This document shows positions 53,069 to 61,028 of a stretch of 64,000 nt of DNA, piece by piece. The notes beneath the pieces were generated by a model that saw only the letters and a program-made list of their open reading frames with translations, ran no database searches and had not been told where the DNA came from. Source of the DNA: Candidatus Nanopelagicales bacterium (lineage in GTDB: Bacteria > Actinomycetota > Actinomycetes > S36-B12 > CAIYMF01); contig JANXWJ010000186.1 of the NCBI GenBank assembly GCA_025351185.1, positions 1 through 64,000 on the forward strand, in the 5' to 3' direction. How positions within the stretch are numbered: position 1 is the first letter of the stretch; the number at the start of each line of letters is the position of its first letter. The position numbers and the translations under genes are program-made.

Positions 53069-54033
53069 GCATGATGTCCGTGCTCCCCGGGCCTGGCCAC
53101 ATCTCCTTCGCACGGGGCGTGCCCGCGCCAGAGATGTTCCCCACGGAGGAGCTCGCGGAGGCCTCACACAAGGCATTTCGGGAGCACAGTGCGACTGCTT
53201 TGAACTACGGCTCCCCCGGGGGGTTCCCCCCGCTTCAGGAGTGGATCGGAGCTCGCCACGCAGCGTCCCCTGAGAGAGTACTGATCACGCCGGGCTCGTT
53301 CGTGCTGCTCAGCCTCCTGGCCCGGCTCCTCGTGTCGAGGTCGACCGCGGTGGCGGTCGAGGCACCGACGTACGACCGGATGAGCGCACTGCTCAAGCGG
53401 GCCGATGCCGATGTCGTGTCGATTGCTCGATCGGCCCGAGGCCTGGGTGAAGCGCAGCCCTCGATCCACAGTCTCCTGGAGTCCCGGGGCGCTTGCGACC
53501 TGTCCGTCCTGATCTCGTCCTTCTCCAAGACCATCGCCCCCGGTCTCCGTGTCGGGTACGCGATCCTTCCAGAGCGCCTGGCACTGGCGATGGCCGACTC
53601 GGTTCTCGAGACATATGTGTCGCCGCCACTGTGGCCGCAGGCGGAGCTCTATGAGTTCCTTCGTGCCGGACACTGGGAACCACATCTGCATCGGATACGC
53701 GCGCTCTTGCGCACCCGCCGAGACGTGCTGGTGGAGCGCTTCACGGCTGGGCTGCTCGGCCGGGCACGCTGGGAAGTTCCTGAAGGTGGCTACTTCCTCT
53801 GGCTCGAGCTGCCCTCGGCTATCAACACTCAGCAACTGCTGAAGGCCTCGGCAGCCGTCGGAGTGTCGTTCGTTCCCGGCGACAGTTTCTACCCCGGGGA
53901 GGGCGGCGCCAGTTGTGCCCGGTTCTCACACAGCTACCCGACCTTGGACGAGATCAGACTGGGCGCCGACCGAGTGGTCGCACTCATACGGGCGAGACTC
54001 GACGCCGATGGTCCGCAGCATGTGGCCACCTGA
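53065..54033 (+). CDS. PLP aminotransferase, class I/II (MocR/2-aminoadipate type), internally deleted
   Basis: A protein of 322 residues where about 390-400 is usual. It has the N-terminal NYGSPGGFPPLQEWI and ITPGSFVLLSLLARLL blocks, and a Schiff-base Lys in SSFSKTIAPGLRVGY, plus a complete C-terminal domain. Between VVSIARSARG and EAQPSIHSLL some 65-70 residues are missing in frame, which in relatives contain the PLP-contacting Asn of the NPTG loop and the Asp/Tyr of EDDPY. Those residues bind the pyridine ring, so transaminase activity is doubtful. No frameshift is present. The beginning of the frame is poorly matched to a ribosome site. Confidence 0.8.
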   Translation: MSMMSVLPGPGHISFARGVPAPEMFPTEELAEASHKAFREHSATALNYGSPGGFPPLQEWIGARHAASPERVLITPGSFVLLSLLARLLVSRSTAVAVEAPTYDRMSALLKRADADVVSIARSARGLGEAQPSIHSLLESRGACDLSVLISSFSKTIAPGLRVGYAILPERLALAMADSVLETYVSPPLWPQAELYEFLRAGHWEPHLHRIRALLRTRRDVLVERFTAGLLGRARWEVPEGGYFLWLELPSAINTQQLLKASAAVGVSFVPGDSFYPGEGGASCARFSHSYPTLDEIRLGADRVVALIRARLDADGPQHVAT

Positions 54034-54070
54034 TGACGGCGCGCCCTTCCCCACGCGGCGGAGGTGAGTG

Positions 54071-54511
54071 ATGGAGGAGCGGCGCGGGCCGTTCATGCTG
54101 ACCGACGACGCGTCACGCATGGACGTGCCGGCTATTCACCGTTGGCTGGCAGAGGAGGCCTACTGGTCTCTGGGCCGGAGTCTCGACGAGGTAGAGGCAT
54201 CGATGCGGCAATCCCTCGTCTTCGGCCTGTTCGCCGACGGCAAGCAGGTCGGGTTCGGAAGGGTCATCACCGATGGAGTGACCTTCGCCTATCTGTGCGA
54301 CGTGTTCGTCGAACCGGGGAGCCGGAGCCAGGGTCTGGGCACCTGGATGGTCACTCGCATGGTGGCGAAGCTTCGTGAGAGCAACATCAAACAAGTTCTC
54401 TTGGCGACACGTGATGCCCACCAGCTCTATATCCGGGCTGGCTTCCACACGCTCACCAGACCCGAACGTTGGCTCGAGATCGATCCGACGAAGAACAGCG
54501 CCGTCCTGTGA
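54071..54511 (+). CDS. GNAT-family N-acetyltransferase
   Basis: A 146-residue GNAT protein with the acetyl-CoA-binding region CDVFVEPGSRSQGLGTWMV (QGLGTW as the pyrophosphate loop) and YIRAGFHTL near the end. The ATG at 54071 has GGAGG six nt upstream. It could N-acetylate an amine intermediate of the pathway or the aminotransferase product; substrate unknown. Confidence 0.85.
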   Translation: MEERRGPFMLTDDASRMDVPAIHRWLAEEAYWSLGRSLDEVEASMRQSLVFGLFADGKQVGFGRVITDGVTFAYLCDVFVEPGSRSQGLGTWMVTRMVAKLRESNIKQVLLATRDAHQLYIRAGFHTLTRPERWLEIDPTKNSAVL

Positions 54512-54574
54512 CGCCGGCCCACACGCGGTCGACACGACGATCGTCTGTCATGCCACTATCGAGAGGATGATCCA

Positions 54575-55528
54575 ATGTCAGAGACAGTGTCCTTCTACCG
54601 GCGTCAGGACTTCGACGTCGCTGGTCCCCCGCGTGAACTCATCGGCTACGGAGAGCACCCGCCCAAGGTTCGCTGGCAGGGTGACAAGAAGGTGGCCATT
54701 CAGCTTGTGGTCAACTACGAAGAGGGCTCCGAGAAGACGTACGCGATGGGCGACAACGAGAACGATATCCTGTACGAACTTCCGTTCGCGGTGGAGGGCC
54801 AGCGTGACCTGGCCGTCGAATCGATGTACGAGTACGGATCGCGCGCCGGGATCTGGAGGCTCTTCCGCATCTTCGACCAGGCGGACATCCCGGTCACGTT
54901 CTTCGCCGCCGCGGTGGCGCTGGAGCGCAACCCGGACGTGGCCGCCAAGCTGGCAGCTCGAGGCGACGAGGCGGCAGGACACGGCTATCGCTGGAGCAAC
55001 CATTTCGAGATGACGAGGGACGAGGAGCGTGAGGCGATCAAGCGTGCGATCGCGTCGATCGCTGAGACCACGGGCTCGCGACCAGTCGGGTGGTACTGCC
55101 GTGAGATGAGCGTGAACACTCGCGAGCTGGTCGTGGAGGCGGGTGGCTTCGAGTACGACTCGGACTGCTACAGCGACGATCTCCCGTACTGGACTGCGGT
55201 TTCCGGTCGGCCGCACCTGGTCGTTCCCTACTCGCTTGTGGTCAATGACGCGAGGTACATCGTCGGAACGGGCTATGCCAACCCGGAGGACTTCTTCCAG
55301 ACGGCGAAGTCCAGCCTTGACCGGTTGCGGGAAGATGGCGATGACCTCGGGCGCATGATGTCGATCGGCATCCACCCACGCGTGAGCGGCAACCCGGCCA
55401 GATCGGCCGGGCTGGCTCGCTTCATCGACTACGCGCAGCAGTTCAGCGACGTGGCCTTCATGCGTCGCGTGGACATTGCCCGGGACTTCGCGGCCCAGTA
55501 TCCCGCCGAGCGGGCGTTGACCCTGTAG
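54575..55528 (+). CDS. Polysaccharide-deacetylase family hydrolase, PuuE (allantoinase)-like
   Basis: A 317-residue NodB-homology hydrolase of the PuuE subfamily. Diagnostic features are VNYEEGSEKTYAMGDNEND (EEG in place of the classical DD metal motif), the His-containing GHGYRWSNHFEMT and VGWYCREMSVNTREL. Characterised relatives open a cyclic ureide (allantoin) without acting on sugars. Together with three other C-N hydrolase families here, it suggests hydrolysis of a cyclic amide or ureide. Confidence 0.88.
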   Translation: MSETVSFYRRQDFDVAGPPRELIGYGEHPPKVRWQGDKKVAIQLVVNYEEGSEKTYAMGDNENDILYELPFAVEGQRDLAVESMYEYGSRAGIWRLFRIFDQADIPVTFFAAAVALERNPDVAAKLAARGDEAAGHGYRWSNHFEMTRDEEREAIKRAIASIAETTGSRPVGWYCREMSVNTRELVVEAGGFEYDSDCYSDDLPYWTAVSGRPHLVVPYSLVVNDARYIVGTGYANPEDFFQTAKSSLDRLREDGDDLGRMMSIGIHPRVSGNPARSAGLARFIDYAQQFSDVAFMRRVDIARDFAAQYPAERALTL

Positions 55529-55553
55529 GACCTGAGGTCTTGGGAGTGATGAC

Positions 55554-56315
55554 ATGGCAGAGCCTGATGAGCTGGCGGCGGTCCGCGATCGACTGTTCGG
55601 GCTGGTCGGTGAGGATCAGATAGTCAAGGTGATGTTCAACCGCCCGGATCCGCGTGTGGTTGAGGAGCTCCTTCAGATCGAAGACATCTCGACCGCAGTG
55701 TCCGATGCCTTGGATCGGCTCGGTGTGGGAGGGCGGGTGTCAGCCAGCGTTCTCAAGCCGTTGGCGAGAGGACAGCGCGTCTGTGGAGCGGCAATCACGA
55801 TCCGTTACGTCCATCACGGCGGAGACGTCGGTGGCGTGCGGCATCGCAAGGAGCCGTCCCTTCTGGGAGAACGCGACATGTATGCGGTTGGACAGCCCGG
55901 GGATGTCGGCATCTTCGACTGCGGCGGTTCGACTGCGGCGTCTGTCATGGGTTCGCTATCGGCGCGCTGGGCACAGCGATTCGGCATGGCGGGCTGCGTG
56001 GTCGACGGAGCGGTCAGGGACGTCGAGGGCATCGAGGCCCTCGACGTCCCGGTGTGGGCCCGCGCGGTGACCCCGACGAGCGGTAACCACCGCATGGCGG
56101 CGGTCGAGATCAACGGTCGGGTGGGGCTGGCTGGAGTGTCTGTCAACCCGGGCGACCTGATCGTCGCCGACGGGAGCGGAATCTGTGTCGTGCCAGTCGG
56201 ACATGTGGACGCGATCGTCCGCGAGGTGCGTGCCATACAGGAGGGTGAGCAGTCAGTGAAGGATGCCATCGACGCCGGACTTGCACCTCGTGCAGCTCCG
56301 GCCTACACGATCTAA
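55554..56315 (+). CDS. RraA-family aldolase/decarboxylase-like protein
   Basis: A 253-residue RraA/HMG-CHA aldolase-like protein. The conserved core reads GCVVDGAVRDVEGI, the substrate/metal segment GSLSARWAQRFG precedes it, and VNPGDLIVADGSGICVVP follows. Members cleave 4-hydroxy-2-oxo acids (giving pyruvate) or decarboxylate oxaloacetate. An aldol or retro-aldol step late in the pathway is plausible. The N-terminal ~30 residues are longer than in the minimal family. Confidence 0.87.
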   Translation: MAEPDELAAVRDRLFGLVGEDQIVKVMFNRPDPRVVEELLQIEDISTAVSDALDRLGVGGRVSASVLKPLARGQRVCGAAITIRYVHHGGDVGGVRHRKEPSLLGERDMYAVGQPGDVGIFDCGGSTAASVMGSLSARWAQRFGMAGCVVDGAVRDVEGIEALDVPVWARAVTPTSGNHRMAAVEINGRVGLAGVSVNPGDLIVADGSGICVVPVGHVDAIVREVRAIQEGEQSVKDAIDAGLAPRAAPAYTI

Positions 56316-56326
56316 CGGGGGCTGCC

Positions 56327-57133
56327 ATGCGTGTCGGACTCGCGCAGACTGCGCCGCGACTCGGTGACCTCCAGTTCAACCTGGCGGTGTGCTTGGACCA
56401 CTTGGAGCTGGCCAAGGAACAGGGTTGCGAGCTCGTCGCTTTCCCCGAGTGCGCTCTCTCGGGGTACATGTTCGAGGATCGAGATAGTGCGGTGGCGTCG
56501 GCGATACCGCTCGCCGGCGACCAGACGGCGCAACTGACGGAACGGTGCCGACGACTGGAGTTGCACTGCGTCGTTGGCGCCCTTCTGCTGTGCGATGATC
56601 AGCTCTGGAACAGCGCTCTCCTGATCGGCCCTCAGGGGCTCATAGGTCGGTATGACAAGACACATATCCCGCCGCTCGGCGTAGACCGATTCGTCATGCC
56701 TGGGCAGGGTCCGTATGAGGTGCACGAGACGGCGATCGGCCGCATCGGGATGCAGATCTGCTATGACTGGCGCTTCCCGGAGGTGACAAGGACCTTGGCG
56801 CTTGCTGGCGCTGACGTGGTCGTGATGCCGACGGCGTCACCGGTGTCCTCGCGGGAGATGGCTGACTTCATTCCCCGCACCCGGGCGCTGGAGAATGCCG
56901 TGTTCTTCGTGATGGCCAGCCGGGTCGGCACCGAGGGGGGAGCCAGCTTCCTCGGACACAGTCAAGTGGTAGACCCCTCAGGTAATCGACTGGTCGAGGC
57001 TGACGACCAGGAGCGGTTCGTGGTGGCTGACGTCGAGATGGGCGAGGCTCGTCGCAAGGACAGGGCGCAATCAGGCGGGCTCTATAGTCTGCGCATCCTC
57101 CAAGACCGCAGACCGGATCTGTACTTCTCGTAG
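56327..57133 (+). CDS. Carbon-nitrogen hydrolase (nitrilase superfamily), first copy
   Basis: A 268-residue nitrilase-superfamily amidase. The Glu-Lys-Cys triad is seen in LVAFPECALSGY, YDKTHIPPLG and GMQICYDWRFPE. Relatives hydrolyse omega-amides, N-carbamoyl amino acids or nitriles. It starts 12 nt after the RraA-like gene, with a G-rich ribosome site. It differs clearly from the second copy, so the two probably act on different intermediates. Confidence 0.92.
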   Translation: MRVGLAQTAPRLGDLQFNLAVCLDHLELAKEQGCELVAFPECALSGYMFEDRDSAVASAIPLAGDQTAQLTERCRRLELHCVVGALLLCDDQLWNSALLIGPQGLIGRYDKTHIPPLGVDRFVMPGQGPYEVHETAIGRIGMQICYDWRFPEVTRTLALAGADVVVMPTASPVSSREMADFIPRTRALENAVFFVMASRVGTEGGASFLGHSQVVDPSGNRLVEADDQERFVVADVEMGEARRKDRAQSGGLYSLRILQDRRPDLYFS

Positions 57134-57155
57134 GTGTAAAGACTGGAGATGTGTC

Positions 57156-58115
57156 ATGGACAGTGGCCCGTTCGAGATCCTCTTCGAGAGGGAGGGCTTG
57201 CAGGTATCGCGGAGTCCCTGGGGGCCCGAGGACAACATCGGGCGCCTCAATCTGATGACGGAGGAGTCGCGACGCGAAGTCATGTCACGTGTCGATGCGA
57301 GTCGGGTCTTCGACCTGGCGGTCGACTACTTCGTGGGCATGCCTTCCTGGGCGGCAGCCGGCGACCCTCGATATCAGATCTGGATGACGCACACGCCTGA
57401 TGGCTCAGTGAACGACCGCGCATCCGGAGCCAAGTCAGAGGTGCATGAGAGGTACAGCTACTGCGGCGATTCGATCAGTATGTACACACACACTGGTACC
57501 CACATCGACATGCTGAACCACCTCGGCCACTTCGGACAGTTCTGGAACGGTCGGACGGCTGGGAAGGACCTGGGCAGCCGGCAGTGGCTGCAGGGCGGCG
57601 CCGACGAGTGCCCTCCGATCGTCAATCGTGCAGTGCTGCTCGATGTAGCCCGGTCCAAGGGGGTCGAGTGCCTCCCGGAGGGCTACTGCATCTCGCCCGA
57701 GGATCTGCGTCAGGCGTCGGCCTCGCAGGGGACGGACGTGCAGCCCGGGGACATCGCACTGATCCGAACCGGTCGCATGTCCGTGTGGCCGCGATTCGAG
57801 GACTACCTCCGTTCCACGCCAGGGATCGGTCTGGAGTCTGCCAAGTACCTCTGTGAAGAGCTGGGCGTCATGTGCATCGGCACCGACGCCATCAGCATCG
57901 ATGTCGACCCGCACGAGATCTCGGACACGTTCGTTCCCGTGCATGGATACCTATTCGCAACGGCGGGCACTCCCGTCATCGAGGTCCTCAATCTCGAGGA
58001 GCTCAGTGCGGCGCATGTCTACGAACTAGCGTTCATCGGCATGCCACTGAAGTTGCGCGGTGCCACGGGTTCTCCGATCCGTCCCATCGGGATGGCGCTG
58101 TCGAGCCAGGCGTGA
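57156..58115 (+). CDS. Cyclase-family metal hydrolase (kynurenine formamidase/isatin hydrolase-like)
   Basis: A 319-residue cyclase-family protein with the metal-binding motif HTGTHIDMLNHLGH near residue 112 and GVMCIGTDAISID near the C-terminal half. Relatives hydrolyse N-formylkynurenine, isatin or other amides and lactams. It is longer than short kynurenine formamidases (about 210) and matches the larger cyclase subfamily. Its stop overlaps the next gene's GTG. Confidence 0.9.
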   Translation: MDSGPFEILFEREGLQVSRSPWGPEDNIGRLNLMTEESRREVMSRVDASRVFDLAVDYFVGMPSWAAAGDPRYQIWMTHTPDGSVNDRASGAKSEVHERYSYCGDSISMYTHTGTHIDMLNHLGHFGQFWNGRTAGKDLGSRQWLQGGADECPPIVNRAVLLDVARSKGVECLPEGYCISPEDLRQASASQGTDVQPGDIALIRTGRMSVWPRFEDYLRSTPGIGLESAKYLCEELGVMCIGTDAISIDVDPHEISDTFVPVHGYLFATAGTPVIEVLNLEELSAAHVYELAFIGMPLKLRGATGSPIRPIGMALSSQA

Positions 58116-58984
58116 ACGGGATCCCCGGCGTGACAACACCGGCAAGCACTCTGCGCCTGGGACTCGCGCAGTTCACCCCGTCGCTCGGCGATGTGGGGGC
58201 CAACCTCGCTCGGGTGCTGGACTTCATTGAGGAAGGCGCTCGAGAAGGCACTGAGCTGGTGGGCCTGCCGGAGCTCTGCCTGCCGGGCTACCTGCTTGAG
58301 GCAGCGGCATACGACGACCTCATGACGAGCCTCCACGAGGCCGGTGCCCGCTTGCGGGAGGCCAGCCGCGATCTACAGATCCGACTCATGTACGGGACGG
58401 CCCAGAGGCGGGGGAACTCGCTGCACAACTGTGTCGTCATGTCGGAACCGGACGGGAGCGAGACCGTCTACTCCAAGATTCACATGGTCGATTCCGAGTG
58501 TGCCGTCTTCCGCGCCGGAATCGACCTCGTAACATCGCCGGACGGCGATATGGGGCTCGGCTGCTGCTATGACCTTGCCTTCCCGGAGTTCAGCGCACCA
58601 CTGGCGCGTGCGGGCGCACGCGTCCTGTGCTTTCCCATGGCATGGGAACGTGAGAGGTCCTTCGTCTTCGAGGGGGTTGTTGCTGCACGTGCGATCGAGA
58701 ACGTCGCTTATGTGATGTGCGTCAATCAGACCGGAGACATCGGGGAGTTCCAGTTCCACGGGGGGAGCCGGATCGTCAGCCCGCTGGGAGAGACGGTCTG
58801 TCGGATGGGAGATGAGGTTGGGCTGGCCGTTGCCGATCTTGATCTTGGTCTGGTCAGCAGGCTCCGGGCGCAGGCTGACACCCGGACGTATCCGTTGCTG
58901 ACGGATCGACGACCGAACCTCATGGTCACGAAGGGGCAATCGGGAACACCGATCACCCGCGAGCACGGTGACGATCCAGCGTGA
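58112..58984 (+). CDS. Carbon-nitrogen hydrolase (nitrilase superfamily), second copy
   Basis: A 290-residue nitrilase-superfamily enzyme: Glu in LVGLPELCLPGYL, Lys in YSKIHMVDSE, Cys in LGCCYDLAFPE. The start is GTG at 58112, overlapping the cyclase stop (GTGA), and it overlaps the regulator start likewise, so cyclase, hydrolase and regulator are coupled. Fused chemistry of lactam opening followed by amide hydrolysis is suggested. Confidence 0.92.
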   Translation: MNGIPGVTTPASTLRLGLAQFTPSLGDVGANLARVLDFIEEGAREGTELVGLPELCLPGYLLEAAAYDDLMTSLHEAGARLREASRDLQIRLMYGTAQRRGNSLHNCVVMSEPDGSETVYSKIHMVDSECAVFRAGIDLVTSPDGDMGLGCCYDLAFPEFSAPLARAGARVLCFPMAWERERSFVFEGVVAARAIENVAYVMCVNQTGDIGEFQFHGGSRIVSPLGETVCRMGDEVGLAVADLDLGLVSRLRAQADTRTYPLLTDRRPNLMVTKGQSGTPITREHGDDPA

Positions 58985-59718
58985 CCCTCTATCGTGGACC
59001 TGTGCAGAGTTCGACGGAGCGAGACGATGAGCCCGGGCGCGCGCGTAGTCTGCGGCGTCCTCAGCTCGGAGCGGAGTCAGCGTCCTACGTACGCGACCTC
59101 ATCGTCGCCGGCCGACTTCATGGCGGCGACTTCATCAGGCCCGAGACGATAGCTCTGGAGCTGGGTATCAGCTCGACGCCGGTCCGGGAGGGGCTGCTGG
59201 CCCTGCATGCGCAAGGCTTCGTCAGACTCGTCCCGCGGCGCGGGTTCATGGTTCTACCGCTCACCGGCGATGACGTTCGGGACCTGTTCGCCGGCCAAGC
59301 ACTGCTCGCCGGCGAACTGGCTGCCCGGGCGGTCAAACGCTGTGATGCGGCGACCCTCGCAGAGCTCCAGCGGCTCCATGAGGCGCTCGAGGACGCCGCG
59401 GCCCAAGGCGCACGAGATGAGCTGGAGGAGCTCAACCACCAGTTTCACCGGGCGGTGAACCTCATGGCGGGCGCGCCGAAGATCGCCTGGCTGCTCGGGG
59501 TGGCCGTCTCCTATGTCCCGGTGCGGTTCTACTCCACGATCGATGGATGGCCAGCGGCGACGGTGCACGACCACCGAGAGATCCTGGACGCCTTCCGCAG
59601 GGGCGCCTCGAGAACCGCACGGACTGCCATGTCCGAGCACATCGTGCACTCGGGCGAACTCCTCGCTCTGCACATCGAGCGGAGCGCGGGGACGGCCGAT
59701 GATCCGGATTCCCGCTGA
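58981..59718 (+). CDS. GntR-family transcriptional regulator (FCD type)
   Basis: A 245-residue regulator. Winged helix at about 20-90 (YVRDLIVAGRLHGGDFIRPE, LGISSTPVREGLLALHAQGF), then an FCD domain with LEELNHQFHRAVNLM and SEHIVHSGELLALHI. The start is GTG at 58981. As last gene of the hydrolase operon it probably autoregulates it and the divergent acyl-CoA dehydrogenase unit, sensing a pathway carboxylate. Confidence 0.92.
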   Translation: MTLYRGPVQSSTERDDEPGRARSLRRPQLGAESASYVRDLIVAGRLHGGDFIRPETIALELGISSTPVREGLLALHAQGFVRLVPRRGFMVLPLTGDDVRDLFAGQALLAGELAARAVKRCDAATLAELQRLHEALEDAAAQGARDELEELNHQFHRAVNLMAGAPKIAWLLGVAVSYVPVRFYSTIDGWPAATVHDHREILDAFRRGASRTARTAMSEHIVHSGELLALHIERSAGTADDPDSR

Positions 59719-59840
59719 GCGGCGACGGCCTCTCTGGGTGACCAGTGCGGAACTCACGAGACGGCTGATCAACTCGACGTCCGGCCCTCTGGCGCCGGAG
59801 GCGAGCAACGATCAGGCATCAGCTCCTCGGCGTGGGCTGG

Positions 59841-61028
59841 TCAGTCGCCCGGGTGCGTCAAACGGGCGACGCGATCGGCGTCGTAGCCGTGGATCTCACG
59901 CAGGACGTACTCCGCGTCCTCGTTGCGTCGCGGGGCGCGCCGATAGGTGGGCCGCTCGTTCCCCACGCGCACCGGGCTGGCCACCTGCCGGATCCGGCCG
60001 AAGTACGGATGCTGTGTCTCCACGATCATCCCGCGCACCTCGGCCTGCGGGTCCGAGAGCGCCTCTGCGACGGAGTTGACCGGACCGCACGGAACGCGCG
60101 CTTCGCGTAGCAGTTCCAGCCAATGCTTGCTGCCACGGGCACTGAACACAGCCGTGAGGGAGTCGATCAAGGACGCACTGTTGGTACGTCGTGCATCGAA
60201 ATCGACGTACCGGGCGTCGGTAGCCCATTCAGGCTGACCGATCGCAGCCGCGAGACGACGCCAAAACTTCTCCTTGGGGCAGGCCACGACGATCCACCGG
60301 TCCGCGGTCGGGAAGGCCTGGAAAGGAACTAGGGACGGATGCGCCGACGATCGGGTCCGATGTGGGATGAAGTCGCTGTTGAGCATCCACGCGGCCGGAT
60401 AGGTGAGCATTCCTACAGCTGTGTCGTAGAGGCTGATGTCGCAGTCTGAACCGACCCCATCTCGGCGCGCCGCATGCAGGGCAGCCAGCATGGATACGGT
60501 GGCCACCAGCCCGCCTGAGTAGTCCACCATGGACAGACCCGATTTCGTCGGCGGGCCGTCGGGCTCTCCGGTGAGGTCCATCCATCCGGCCATGCCTTGG
60601 AGGACGTAGTCGTAACCGGGTTCCGCACTGCGCGGACCAGTCATGCCGAACCCGCTCAGCGAACTGCACACAATCGCAGGATTGCGATGCTTGAGGTCGT
60701 CGTACCGGATGCGCAGCGCGGCTGGAACGTCGCCGCGCAGGTTCGAATGAACGATGTCGCTCACTTCGACGAGGTCCTCGAAGACGGCTCGTCCCTCTCG
60801 CGAGCTGATGTCCAGACTCAGACTGAGCTTGTTCCGGTTGAACGTCTCGAAGAACAGGCTGTCCTCGCCGTGCTGCCCGGGGACCACGTAGCGGCCGACG
60901 TCACCGCCGGAGGACGGGTCCTCGATCTTGATGACTTCCGCGCCGAGGTCAGCGAGGTGCACGCTGCCGAACGGCCCTGCGCCGTACTGCTCAATGGCGA
61001 GGATCCGGACGTCTTGGAGCGGTCTCAA
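59841..61028 (-). CDS. CaiB/BaiF (family III) CoA-transferase, candidate mesaconate CoA-transferase
   Basis: A 395-residue class III CoA-transferase. Features: EQYGAGPFGSVHLADLGAEV at the start, SLSGFGMTGPRS and the catalytic Asp in GLSMVDYSGGLVA. The TTG start at 61028 overlaps the methylaspartate ammonia-lyase stop (TTGA), so it is translationally coupled to an enzyme that makes mesaconate. That makes mesaconate the likeliest CoA acceptor, as in the haloarchaeal methylaspartate cycle. The donor acyl-CoA is unknown. Confidence 0.9.
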   Translation of the reverse strand: MRPLQDVRILAIEQYGAGPFGSVHLADLGAEVIKIEDPSSGGDVGRYVVPGQHGEDSLFFETFNRNKLSLSLDISSREGRAVFEDLVEVSDIVHSNLRGDVPAALRIRYDDLKHRNPAIVCSSLSGFGMTGPRSAEPGYDYVLQGMAGWMDLTGEPDGPPTKSGLSMVDYSGGLVATVSMLAALHAARRDGVGSDCDISLYDTAVGMLTYPAAWMLNSDFIPHRTRSSAHPSLVPFQAFPTADRWIVVACPKEKFWRRLAAAIGQPEWATDARYVDFDARRTNSASLIDSLTAVFSARGSKHWLELLREARVPCGPVNSVAEALSDPQAEVRGMIVETQHPYFGRIRQVASPVRVGNERPTYRRAPRRNEDAEYVLREIHGYDADRVARLTHPGD

